Shown here piece by piece: positions 13,525-21,541 of a DNA stretch of 37,632 bases; positions within the stretch are counted from its first letter, which is position 1; every line of letters begins with the position of its first letter. The stretch covers positions 1-37,632 of the forward strand of contig LUJQ01000030.1 of NCBI GenBank assembly GCA_001689485.1, given 5' to 3'. The DNA is from Bacteroidales bacterium M6. GTDB taxonomy: Bacteria; Bacteroidota; Bacteroidia; Bacteroidales; Muribaculaceae. A program made the position numbers and the translations under genes. The notes beneath the pieces are model-generated. The model ran no database searches. It worked only from the letters and a program-made list of their open reading frames with translations, and was not told the DNA's origin.

Positions 13525-16314
13525 TTATTTCACAAGTATTTTGCGTTTGTTGATGATATAGATGCCTGCGGGCAGGTTGTCGAGTGTGTCACCGTGGTTG
13601 AGAGTGGCGACGGGGCGGCCGTTGAGGTCGAATACCACGCGCATTGTTGCGGCGTCATCCCCTGCAGTTGCCAGGTCGATGCCGGAGAGGGATGCCTTGA
13701 CTATGTTATAGCCGTTCCATGATGTGTTGGCAACGAATGAGTCATATGCGCCGTCGGGCACCACGATGGTGAGCTGTTTGCCGCGTGAAGGGAGTGAGCC
13801 GGTTTTGAATGCCGGTGCTTCCGACCCTTCGAAATCCGACCAGTCGATTTTGGAGAGCGAGTTGCAGCGGTCGAATGTGCCGGATTCGAACTGGAACGAC
13901 CCAGGTAATATCACGGTTTCCAAGCTGCCTGCGCCATAGAATGCGTCGGTTGCATCGTTGATGCCGGTGCATCCGCCAAGGTCGATATAGGCGAGGCTTT
14001 CACATCCGTAGAATGCGTTCTGGAACGAGCGGAATCCGGCAGCCTGGTCGGGTGCGGGCATCGTTACTTCGGCCAATGCCTTGCAGTTTTGGAAGAAACC
14101 TTTTCTGACGGTTCCGAAAAGCACACCAGGATAGTCGGCGCTGAGGTTGGTTGCAATTGCGATTTCGGCAGCGCTCATATCGATTGATTCGAGCACGTTA
14201 TTGCCGGTTGTTCCGCTGTTGTTACCGATAGCATCGGATAATGCCTTGAATGCAGCAGAGTCCCACAAGCCTTTGATTATCACCTTGCGTGCATCTGACA
14301 GGTCGCCGGGGATGTTGTTGGCATCAAATGTGTAAGTGCCTTCTTCCTGGGGCTGTACGGGTTGCAGGTTTACATATTGCCACACTTCTTGGGCTTTGAA
14401 GGCTTCGTAGGCGGAGGCCGGTACCATTATGGTTATAAGGGCCTGTTCTTCCGGGGTGAGGTTTTCGAATATCAGGGTCTCAGTGGTTACCGCCGGGGCC
14501 TGGTCGTCGGCATACAATCCCCAGTCGATGAGGCGGAGTGATGTGCAGCTGTTGAATACATATTTCCCAAGGGTGAAATTGGCCGGGAGGATAACCGAGG
14601 CGAGTTTCGAGCATTTACCGAACGCGTCTTCGCTTTTTGTCACGTTTTCCCATGCGGAGAGGTTGACCATAGTGAGTGCCGTGCCATAGAAAGCATCGGT
14701 TATATTGGTGACACCTGTAAGTGCTGACACGTCGCATGATGTTAGCGATTCGCAATTCCAAAAGAGGCTTTGAATGCTGGTGATGTTGGCTACGGAAGGG
14801 TTGGATGGGAATTTGACAGATTTCAAGGCTTTGCACATTTTGAACACACCTGCATTCTGCATCCCGGCCGACACGAAGAAGGAGGTGTTTTCGGCAAATG
14901 TAACCTCCGACATGTCGACTGATTCAAGCTTGTTGTTGCCTACAGGCGGGAAGCCGATATTGGCGCCTATTGCCTGGCAGAGTTTCTGAAGGGCGGCAGT
15001 GTTCCACTCGCCTGTCATTTTTATGGTCACGGCATCGGCAAGCGATGAGGGAATGTTTTCTGCGTCGAAGATGTATTCACCGGGTTTGGGGGGAGCGGGA
15101 ACTCCCATAACCACCGGGGAGGGTTCGAATGTGAGGTTGGAGTCGTCGACGAAGTTGCCCATCTGCCCCCAGCGGTTTGAACCCCAGCCGTAAAGGGTGC
15201 CGTTTTTGTCGAGCAATATTGAGAAACGCTGGCCTGAAGATAGGGTTGCGGCAACAGTCTCTTTTGGTAGTGCCACCTCTACGGGTACATAGCTGTATTG
15301 GTTGTTGCTTGATTCATATGCCTCACCTTTCCCGTTGCCGAGAGCGCCGTTGGCGTTTGCACCCCATGCAAGCACCTTGTCGCCTGCTACTACGGTGCGT
15401 ACATATTCGCATCCGCTCATTTGGGTCACAGGTTGTGAAATCGCGGTTACGCGGGTAGGGGTCACAACGTTGGTCAAGGTTTCGTCCTGTCCCAGTTCCG
15501 ACATGTCGGAGTCAAGTCCCAGCAGGTTGCGCTGGTTATCGCCCCATGCCCATAAACTTCCGTCGGCTTTAACCCCGAAGGATGAGTTGTCGATTGCATA
15601 TACCGCAGTCCAGGTGTCATTGCCGAGACGTGTCGGGACTTTGACGTTCACGCCGCTGTCGTTCATCAGCTGCTTATACGGGGCGAATCCCCAGCCCCAG
15701 AGTGAACCGTCGTTTTTGAGTGCCAGCACGTGTGTCGAACCAATGCTTGCCTGCTTCCAGTCGTTGTCGGTACCAACCCTTGTAGGCACGGCTTTGCTGT
15801 CGACATTGCCTTGGCCGAGGCTGAATGACGAACCATCGCCCCATGCCCAAAGCGAGCCGTCGGTTTTTATTGCAAGTACGCTGTAGCACCAGGTCACGGA
15901 TGTGTAGACATTTTGCCAGTCGGTATCAGTGCCTACCTGGACGAGTGCGGTGTGTTTGGTCACACCGTCGCCTACGCCCGACATCCCTTTCTCATTAGAA
16001 CCGATTGACCATAGCGAGCCATCTTCTTTGATGAAGAATCCGGCACCTCTAGCACCGTAGGCTGCTTTCCAGGTGTTGTCATCACCGATCTGAACAGGGG
16101 TCGACGAACATTTCATCCCTTCTGCGGCAGTGCCGAGCTGCCCCTGCTCGTTGTCTCCCCATCCCCACAGCGTACCGTCGGCCTTTATGGCATAGGTGGT
16201 GTTATCGCTTGCGGATACGGTTTTCCATTGCGGGTTTTCGTTTTCTGCGGCATAGGAGGCCGACGTCAGGCATACGGCTGCCGTTAGCAGGCTGCATCTT
16301 AAAATTTTATTCAT
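13525..16314 (-). CDS. Large secreted RCC1-repeat plus BspA-type LRR protein with C-terminal sorting domain
   Basis: A 929-residue protein. A signal peptide ends near residue 22 (SASYA). Residues about 28-400 hold seven RCC1-like blades, each with DGSLWAWGD or a close variant (near 46, 98, 152, 202, 251, 311 and 371), so a seven-bladed propeller is likely. Two homologous modules follow, starting YIFDAENIPSSLAD (414) and YTFDANNIPGDLSD (661), each with LRR_5/BspA-like repeats (NCESLTSCDVS, GCESLAYIDLG). The last 55 residues (VFDLNGRPVA...LPAGIYIINKRKILVK) resemble a type IX secretion C-terminal domain. It is probably a surface adhesin or scaffold; the ligand is unknown. It lies 40 bases downstream of the PKD protein gene. 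Confidence 0.85.
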   Translation of the reverse strand: MNKILRCSLLTAAVCLTSASYAAENENPQWKTVSASDNTTYAIKADGTLWGWGDNEQGQLGTAAEGMKCSSTPVQIGDDNTWKAAYGARGAGFFIKEDGSLWSIGSNEKGMSGVGDGVTKHTALVQVGTDTDWQNVYTSVTWCYSVLAIKTDGSLWAWGDGSSFSLGQGNVDSKAVPTRVGTDNDWKQASIGSTHVLALKNDGSLWGWGFAPYKQLMNDSGVNVKVPTRLGNDTWTAVYAIDNSSFGVKADGSLWAWGDNQRNLLGLDSDMSELGQDETLTNVVTPTRVTAISQPVTQMSGCEYVRTVVAGDKVLAWGANANGALGNGKGEAYESSNNQYSYVPVEVALPKETVAATLSSGQRFSILLDKNGTLYGWGSNRWGQMGNFVDDSNLTFEPSPVVMGVPAPPKPGEYIFDAENIPSSLADAVTIKMTGEWNTAALQKLCQAIGANIGFPPVGNNKLESVDMSEVTFAENTSFFVSAGMQNAGVFKMCKALKSVKFPSNPSVANITSIQSLFWNCESLTSCDVSALTGVTNITDAFYGTALTMVNLSAWENVTKSEDAFGKCSKLASVILPANFTLGKYVFNSCTSLRLIDWGLYADDQAPAVTTETLIFENLTPEEQALITIMVPASAYEAFKAQEVWQYVNLQPVQPQEEGTYTFDANNIPGDLSDARKVIIKGLWDSAAFKALSDAIGNNSGTTGNNVLESIDMSAAEIAIATNLSADYPGVLFGTVRKGFFQNCKALAEVTMPAPDQAAGFRSFQNAFYGCESLAYIDLGGCTGINDATDAFYGAGSLETVILPGSFQFESGTFDRCNSLSKIDWSDFEGSEAPAFKTGSLPSRGKQLTIVVPDGAYDSFVANTSWNGYNIVKASLSGIDLATAGDDAATMRVVFDLNGRPVATLNHGDTLDNLPAGIYIINKRKILVK

Positions 16315-16354
16315 AAGCCAGTGTGTTAGAATGTGTTTTGTTTGCTATCTTGGT

Positions 16355-17656
16355 TTATCTCACGGCGAATTTGGCAACTTGCCCTGATGAGGTGCGTGCA
16401 ACATATATGCCGGATTGGAATGTTTCGGCGGGGAACGATGCCATGCCGTCGGTTATGTTTCCACGGAGCAGTGCCTGCCCTGCAATATTGGCGATTTCTA
16501 TGGCGGCATCATCGCCTGTGAATGTGATTGCACCATCGGTTACCGTTACCTGAAGCGGCTGAACATTGTCGGCCACAATCGATGTGACAGAACCTAATGG
16601 CGTTTCACCGCCGCGCACAATCGGGCATATCATACAGCTGCCGTAGTTGCCGCCGTAATAGCTTACCGGGCGCAGGTAGTCATTTTCCCCCTTCAGGCGG
16701 ACGAATGAATTGTGTGCGAGCATATTTTGGGCGTGTTCAGGTGCCATTTCCTTGTTCGGCATAACGTCCATGAGCATTTTGAAATCCTCTGTAGACGGAT
16801 CGTCGCTCCAGCCATACACATCGATGAATATCATCGGTTTGCCGAAAAGTTCGATTGGAAGTGTGCATTCAAGGTGCAGGACTGCGCCACCTTTTACGGG
16901 AACCCATGCTCCGTCTTCTTCGGTTTTGATGTCCTCAAACTTGAATTCGCCACCTTCAAGGGGTATGGCGGCAAGTTGCACATCCGACTGCCCGATATTG
17001 GCCATCCATATACGGATTCCGATTTTTGCACCATCTTTCCATTTGGTAGGTTTTGACGGGAGATAAACGTTTACACCGTCGAGGAATCCTTCCTCATTAG
17101 CTGTCATAAAAAGGTTTCCTACCCCTATAATGTCAAGTTTGTTGGTGCCTCCGAGGGTGCCGTTGACGGCGCCACCCTGGTCATCGTAAGCATTTACCCC
17201 AAGTGCATATGTCTGGAGCCATTCGCGGCAGTCGGCCAAACAAAGTTCTGCAACCCCTCCCACTTTCAGTTTAAGTGCCGGTTCGGTTGTTTTTTGCGCA
17301 TCTGGATATGTGACGGTCAGTTTCGGGAACTGGTATGTCCCTGGCTTGTCATACAGGATGGAGGCATCCTGCGAGGCGGGGTCTCGGAGTTCCCCGCCTG
17401 ATGTTTCCCATTTCCAGGATTGCGGAGCCCCGGTAGATGTATCGGTATATGTGACGGAACTGCCTACGGGCGCCCAAAGGAATGCCCCGTTATTGATAGG
17501 GTTCCTTGTGGTCAGGTTGCACACAGGTTGCTGCCTTGTGTTGCTTATTGTGGCGAGGTAGCGTAATGCGGTAGGGTGGTCGTAGTTTGCTTCCTGTGCC
17601 TGCATTGGACTGGCGGCTGCGATTAGTGCCGCGAGGCAGATGTAGAATTTTTTCAT
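16355..17656 (-). CDS. Secreted PKD-domain protein with C-terminal sorting domain
   Basis: A 433-residue protein starting at the ATG at 17656 (MKKFYICLAALIAAASPMQAQ, a clean signal peptide); the frame runs 20 codons further upstream, but those lack signal character. Residues about 50-135 look like a PKD fold (SVTYTDTSTGAPQSWKWE, YDKPGTYQFPKLTVTY). The middle part (about 150-320) is unassigned and beta-rich. The last 60 or so residues (ITFTGDDAAIEIANIAGQ, FQSGIYVARTSSGQVAKFAV) resemble a type IX secretion sorting domain. It is the first gene of a two-gene operon with the RCC1/LRR protein. I do not recognise the central domain, so the function is open. Confidence 0.8.
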   Translation of the reverse strand: MKKFYICLAALIAAASPMQAQEANYDHPTALRYLATISNTRQQPVCNLTTRNPINNGAFLWAPVGSSVTYTDTSTGAPQSWKWETSGGELRDPASQDASILYDKPGTYQFPKLTVTYPDAQKTTEPALKLKVGGVAELCLADCREWLQTYALGVNAYDDQGGAVNGTLGGTNKLDIIGVGNLFMTANEEGFLDGVNVYLPSKPTKWKDGAKIGIRIWMANIGQSDVQLAAIPLEGGEFKFEDIKTEEDGAWVPVKGGAVLHLECTLPIELFGKPMIFIDVYGWSDDPSTEDFKMLMDVMPNKEMAPEHAQNMLAHNSFVRLKGENDYLRPVSYYGGNYGSCMICPIVRGGETPLGSVTSIVADNVQPLQVTVTDGAITFTGDDAAIEIANIAGQALLRGNITDGMASFPAETFQSGIYVARTSSGQVAKFAVR

Positions 17657-17713
17657 AAGCGCGTTTTTGTTGTTGATGTTTTCGCAAAATTGAGCAATTA
17701 GGGGGCGTAAAAG

Positions 17714-17721
17714 CAAAAATA
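17714..17721 (-). promoter_or_regulatory. -7 promoter element of the PKD/RCC1 operon
   Basis: The minus strand reads TATTTTTG, a match to TAnnTTTG, giving a start near 17709 and a leader of about 53 bases to the ATG at 17656. The -33 element is not convincing. It lies 32 bases from the divergent promoter of the plus-strand regulator, so the two may influence each other. Confidence 0.45.
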
Positions 17722-17752
17722 TACGGTCTACTGAAGGTCTACCAGTGTATTA

Positions 17753-17785
17753 TTTGGCGGGAGGCGTTACTTTTTGCTATCTTTG
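17753..17785 (+). promoter_or_regulatory. Full promoter immediately before the regulator ATG
   Basis: TTTG at 17753-17756, 21 bases, then TATCTTTG at 17778-17785. The ATG of the regulator begins at 17790, only four bases after the -7 box. The expected transcription start therefore coincides with the start codon, predicting a leaderless mRNA. Confidence 0.6.
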
Positions 17786-17789
17786 GGGC

Positions 17790-19463
17790 ATGAAATTGCT
17801 GCCTTTGCTTTCGTTTTTCTTTCTTTTGGCGGTTTCGTGTATCAACAAAGGAAAGAGGCTGGAACCATTTCGCTGGGAATCGGTTTCAGCCCCTGTCGAT
17901 TCGGTTATGACCGATCTGGAGTATAGCTTCTATGATTACTCCCCGGTTGAAAGCCTTAGCGCTAAAGTAGGGGTGTTGGAAAAACTTGCTGGGCATAATG
18001 ACACTTTGGATATAATGCGAATCCGCAGTGTTTATTGGCGCGGGCGGTTATTCCAGCGTATGTCGGTCCGGGATTCGGCCAGGAAGCTTGCCAAAGCCGG
18101 TCTTACAGCTACGGATTCGGCTAAATATCCGTATGAATATTTCAGGTTCCGTGCATTCGTGCGCCAGCTTGAACGTGTAAGGGATGCCCAATCCTATCGC
18201 GATCTTGACGAGGAGTTGCGATATTATACCCGGATAGGTGATGTGCCGATGGTAGCCTCCACATATATAAATATGGGCACTCTGCTGTATTTTATGGGCG
18301 AGTTGGAAAAGAGCCTGGAATGTATGGAAAAGGCTGATATGCTCAATTCAGGAATGGGGTTTGAAAAAACTGTTACCAGAAACGCTATCAACGTAGCCAA
18401 TATCCATTTCCGCCAGGGGAACCCGGAGAAAGGGCATGAGATGTTGCTTGCCTTGCTCGCCATGCCGGATATACAACATGACAGTGCGGTATGCAATTTG
18501 GTTATGCGCAACCTGTATGCTTATACCAAGGATGTTGAATGGCTGTTGAAAGCTTATGGCGGTGTTAAAGGTGATGACGCATCCCGTGGGTTGCAAGGGT
18601 TGTATGAGATGCTTCTCAGCCGCCATTATGATGAGAAAGGTGAGAGTGATTCGGCTGTGTTCTACAGCAGGCTGGCGATGCTTAATTGCGACCATGTCGA
18701 CGATGACGGGTATAAGGGTATGATTATGCAATCCTATGCCTCCACTATGGAGAAGGAGGGAAAAATCGACAGCGCCTTGTTTTATGAAAAACGCTACATA
18801 GAATACTCCGATTCCGATATAACCCATATGCAGCAGGCCGAGGTGTTGCGGATGGCCAATATGCGCGAGGTGTCGCTGGCTATGGCGCGTGAGAACGAGC
18901 GCGCCCAGCAGATGCGGCTTAATTTCATAGGGATTCTGTTTGTGGTGGTCATGGGGGCTTCCGTTGTGTATTTCATGCTTTACCGCAGGAATAAGCGCCA
19001 TCAGATTGCAAGCCGCGACAGCCGTCTGGAGATGGAGAAGAGCCGGCGGCACCTGTTGGCGGTAATGTTGGCCATGGAGGAGAAGAACAATCTTTTCAAT
19101 TCGATGAAAGGTGACCTTGAGCGTATGCGCAAGGAGGGGTCGATAGGGGCCTCCGAGGCAATGACCCTTGAGAATACGATAAAGGTCCACCTTGCCGGAG
19201 AGGAAGAGTGGGATACGTTCCAGCAGCTTTTCGTGCAGGTACACCCTGATTTTGTGGAGCGCATGCACAACGCTTATCCCACCCTGTCGGATACATACCT
19301 CAAACTGGCCACATATATCTACATGGGGCTTGACAACAATAAAATCGCAAGGATGCTTGTGATACGCCCGGAGTCGGTGAAACAAGCCCGCTGGAGGCTG
19401 CGGCGTATGATGGGACTGGGGAAAGATGAGTCGCTTGACGAGGCTATACGCTCGTTGAAGTGA
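17790..19463 (+). CDS. Membrane-spanning TPR/HTH transcriptional regulator
   Basis: A 557-residue protein. The N-terminus MKLLPLLSFFFLLAVSC has a signal and lipobox-like AVSC. Residues about 60-370 are helix pairs of TPR type (ASTYINMGTLLYFMGELEKSLECMEKA, SYASTMEKEGKIDSALFYEKRY). A transmembrane helix follows (FIGILFVVVMGASVVYFML, about 377-397), then a coiled coil, then a C-terminal LuxR-like HTH (LSDTYLKLATYIYMGLDNNKIARML, RPESVKQARWRLRRMM). This topology puts the TPRs outside and the HTH in the cytosol, as in a known class of Bacteroidales membrane regulators. The preferred ATG at 17790 gives the signal; an upstream in-frame ATG at 17745 lies before the promoter. It is divergent from the PKD/RCC1 operon, a possible target. 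Confidence 0.85.
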   Translation: MKLLPLLSFFFLLAVSCINKGKRLEPFRWESVSAPVDSVMTDLEYSFYDYSPVESLSAKVGVLEKLAGHNDTLDIMRIRSVYWRGRLFQRMSVRDSARKLAKAGLTATDSAKYPYEYFRFRAFVRQLERVRDAQSYRDLDEELRYYTRIGDVPMVASTYINMGTLLYFMGELEKSLECMEKADMLNSGMGFEKTVTRNAINVANIHFRQGNPEKGHEMLLALLAMPDIQHDSAVCNLVMRNLYAYTKDVEWLLKAYGGVKGDDASRGLQGLYEMLLSRHYDEKGESDSAVFYSRLAMLNCDHVDDDGYKGMIMQSYASTMEKEGKIDSALFYEKRYIEYSDSDITHMQQAEVLRMANMREVSLAMARENERAQQMRLNFIGILFVVVMGASVVYFMLYRRNKRHQIASRDSRLEMEKSRRHLLAVMLAMEEKNNLFNSMKGDLERMRKEGSIGASEAMTLENTIKVHLAGEEEWDTFQQLFVQVHPDFVERMHNAYPTLSDTYLKLATYIYMGLDNNKIARMLVIRPESVKQARWRLRRMMGLGKDESLDEAIRSLK

Positions 19464-19597
19464 CGGCCGCAGGAAGGGTATAACCATCTGCCAGGTATCA
19501 GTTGCCAATAGGGGTGATTTATACGCTGCCTGCGATTAAAAAGCCTAATATTCATTAAAATGGGGCTTAACCAAGCGGTAATGTCGGATTTTTATGT

Positions 19598-19605
19598 TAA
19601 ATTTG
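19598..19605 (+). promoter_or_regulatory. -7 promoter element of the ECF sigma operon
   Basis: TAAATTTG matches TAnnTTTG. No good -33 TTTG lies 19-21 bases upstream. The start would be near 19610, leaving a leader of about 110 bases before the ATG at 19723. The rest of the 259-base gap 19464-19722 holds nothing I can identify. Confidence 0.45.
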
Positions 19606-19722
19606 CAAAGAAAGAGAAGCGACTGCGTTGCAAATAATGCCCGATTGCGTTTATAAGCTCAGACAAATAGAGTTCAAACGGGCGGGGCGTTCTGGCATTC
19701 ATTCCCACGCAGGCCATAAAAC

Positions 19723-20283
19723 ATGGGCAGAGAGATACCACAGGAAAATAAACAGCTGATTGAACGGCTTCGGCAACCTGAAAGTTGCCGTGGGGCGTTC
19801 AACGAAGTTGTACGCCTGTATGCCGAGCCGCTTTACTGGCAGATACGTAGAATTGTCGAGAGGCATGATGATGCGTCAGATGTTTTGCAGAACACGTTTC
19901 TGAAAGCCTGGCAGTCGGTTGAAAATTTCCGTGGGGATGCCAAGCTTTCGACATGGCTGTATAAAATCGCTTTGAACGAGAGCATTACTTTTTTGGGGAA
20001 AGAGAGAAAACGCCTTAACCTGTCGCTTGATGACGAGGAGTCGCATCTGGTCAACCTCATCGAGGCTGATGAATGGATTGACGGTGACGATTTGGCACTT
20101 CAGCTGAGAAAGGCTGTGGCCTCCCTGCCTGAAAAGCAGCGTATGGTGTTCAATATGAAGTATTTCGATGAGCTGAAATATGAACAGATGTCGGAAATCC
20201 TCGGCACCTCTGTCGGGGCATTGAAGGCATCATATCATCTTGCAGTTAAGAAAATAGAAAAATATTTCGGGGAGACGGATTGA
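19723..20283 (+). CDS. ECF-type RNA polymerase sigma factor
   Basis: A 186-residue sigma-70 family protein of ECF type, with only region 2 and region 4. Region 2 (about 25-92) has DDASDVLQNTFLKAWQSVE, FRGDAKLSTWLYKIALNES, the core-binding and -10 recognition segments. Region 4 (about 125-181) has ASLPEKQRMVFNMKYF and YEQMSEILGTSVGALKASYHLA, the HTH for -35 binding. It directs RNA polymerase to a small regulon, usually for envelope or stress responses. The next genes encode a single-TM protein and a Spy/CpxP-like protein, typical of sigma/anti-sigma operons. The target promoter is unknown. Confidence 0.95.
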   Translation: MGREIPQENKQLIERLRQPESCRGAFNEVVRLYAEPLYWQIRRIVERHDDASDVLQNTFLKAWQSVENFRGDAKLSTWLYKIALNESITFLGKERKRLNLSLDDEESHLVNLIEADEWIDGDDLALQLRKAVASLPEKQRMVFNMKYFDELKYEQMSEILGTSVGALKASYHLAVKKIEKYFGETD

Positions 20284-20313
20284 AAAACTGCCGTAAATTC
20301 CCTGTTACCTGTT

Positions 20314-20358
20314 AGAGATTGTCTAAAAATCTTTTGGAAAAAATTTTAGACAATCTCT
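20314..20358. repeat. 15-base-pair inverted repeat between sigma and anti-sigma-like genes
   Basis: AGAGATTGTCTAAAA (20314-20328) and TTTTAGACAATCTCT (20344-20358) are perfect reverse complements around a 15-base A/T-rich loop. It starts 30 bases after the sigma stop. No strong T-run follows, so it may be a regulatory or mRNA-processing hairpin or an attenuator rather than a terminator. Confidence 0.6.
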
Positions 20359-20380
20359 TAAACCTTTCACCTCCCGCCAA

Positions 20381-20396
20381 GTCAGAAATTTCAGAC
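20381..20396. promoter_or_regulatory. Near-palindrome before the anti-sigma-like gene
   Basis: GTCAGAAATTTCAGAC is an inverted repeat with one mismatch pair, 46 bases before the ATG at 20443. It might be a regulator-binding site; no other support. Confidence 0.25.
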
Positions 20397-20442
20397 AGAG
20401 TGGTAAAACGATACATTATCGAGACCTCTCAAACAGATTTCT

Positions 20443-20886
20443 ATGAAAAAGAATAGCGACATATTGATAAAAGCCGCCCGACGCGACGGGATGACGGTTC
20501 CGGAGGGGTTCTTCGAGGATTTCGCCGCCAAGATGTCGGCCTCGCTCCCGGTGCGTCCTGAGGCGGAAAGCGCCACAGAGAGAATGATTCCCCCGAAAAC
20601 GGTTTGGGAGCGCATCCGCCCGTATGTATATATGGCTGCGATGTTTGCAGGGATATGGTGCATGCTGAAAATGTTTACCCTCATGAATCCTGCCGACGTC
20701 GACCTTTCGATAGAGGGCAACCGGATTATGACGGAAGCCCTTGGCGATGACAATTTCGTTTATGACTATATCATAGACGACATCAACGACCGCGAGCTTT
20801 TTGAGGAGATGTGGGACGACAGTATAACAATCGACGAAATGCCGCCTGTCGACAGCCTTTCCGAAGGGGTGTCTGAGGCAGAGTGA
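20443..20886 (+). CDS. Single-TM protein, probable anti-sigma factor
   Basis: A 147-residue protein without a signal peptide. Residues 1-58 are cytosolic and include MTVPEGFFEDFAAKM, a segment frequently seen in Bacteroidales proteins encoded after ECF sigma factors. A transmembrane helix lies at about 60-81 (YVYMAAMFAGIWCMLKMF). The C-terminal 65 residues are strongly acidic (DDNFVYDYIIDDINDRELFEEM) and would be periplasmic. I see no zinc-binding anti-sigma motif. The position 160 bases after the sigma gene and the topology suggest an anti-sigma or membrane tether; this is inference. Confidence 0.65.
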   Translation: MKKNSDILIKAARRDGMTVPEGFFEDFAAKMSASLPVRPEAESATERMIPPKTVWERIRPYVYMAAMFAGIWCMLKMFTLMNPADVDLSIEGNRIMTEALGDDNFVYDYIIDDINDRELFEEMWDDSITIDEMPPVDSLSEGVSEAE

Positions 20887-20913
20887 TTTCGCAACCGTTA
20901 AAATAGAAATCGT

Positions 20914-21393
20914 ATGATTAGGAATATTTGTCTGATACTGGTTATTGCGGCAATGTCGGCAATCTCGTCACCTTCGCTTCATGCCCAGGGGAAAATTGAC
21001 CGTGAGCAATGGATGAATGAAATCCAGCAATATAAACGTGGTTATTTCGCCAAGGAGCTTGGGCTGACCAAGGAGCAGCAAGATAAGTTCTTCCCCCTTT
21101 ATGAGGAGATGGAGCAGCAGACACACCGCATCGAGGAAGAGAGCCGGATAATGGAAAAACGTGTTTCCGAGGCCGAGGATGCCACTGCCCTTGAATATGA
21201 AAAGGCCACGGAAGCCCTGTATGACGCCAAAGTCAAGGAGGCTGACCTGGAGCGCGAATATATGGTCAAATTCAAGGAAATCCTTGATTCCAAGCAGCTT
21301 TTCGAGCTTAAAGCCGTTGAACGCAAATTCACCCGGGAGATGATGCGCCAGCATCACCGCATTCGCAGCAGCCGTGTGGCGGAAACCCGTTGA
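20914..21393 (+). CDS. Spy/CpxP-like periplasmic helical protein
   Basis: A 159-residue protein with a signal peptide ending near HAQ (about residue 25). The mature part is almost entirely charged amphipathic helix: AKELGLTKEQQDKFFPLYEEMEQQ, then coiled-coil-like segments to the end. The LGLTKEQQ-x-x-F/Y pattern and size match Spy/CpxP/ZraP-type proteins, which act as periplasmic chaperones or stress sensors. It follows the single-TM gene by 27 bases, so sigma, anti-sigma-like and Spy-like genes form an operon. A sensor role for the sigma system is a reasonable inference but is not shown. Confidence 0.7.
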   Translation: MIRNICLILVIAAMSAISSPSLHAQGKIDREQWMNEIQQYKRGYFAKELGLTKEQQDKFFPLYEEMEQQTHRIEEESRIMEKRVSEAEDATALEYEKATEALYDAKVKEADLEREYMVKFKEILDSKQLFELKAVERKFTREMMRQHHRIRSSRVAETR

Positions 21394-21422
21394 AAGGCTA
21401 TGCGCCTGAAAATAAACAGAGC

Positions 21423-21462
21423 CCCCGCCCGTGGCGTTATTATAATGCGTCCGACGGCGGGG
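21423..21462 (+). promoter_or_regulatory. Weak hairpin in the Spy-like/alpha-2-macroglobulin spacer
   Basis: CCCCGCC (21423-21429) pairs with GGCGGGG (21456-21462) across a 26-base loop. It is followed by GTATTATAGTG rather than a T-run. It could be a partial terminator within the 148-base spacer 21394-21541; no TAnnTTTG promoter is evident there. Confidence 0.3.
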
Positions 21463-21541
21463 TGCGTTGTATTATAGTGAGCCTGGACGGCTTCCCCGCC
21501 CTGGCATAACAAAGATAAAATTAAACAAATCAACGTGATTT

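Noticed and set aside
18348..19508. 386-codon open frame on the minus strand opposite the TPR/HTH regulator
   Set aside because: The plus-strand protein has clear TPR, TM and HTH features. The antisense translation is rich in His/Pro/Leu with no recognisable domain and is a frame shadow.
21430..21480. TATAAT-like sequence before the macroglobulin gene
   Set aside because: Bacteroidetes primary sigma uses TAnnTTTG, not TATAAT, and there is no matching upstream element.
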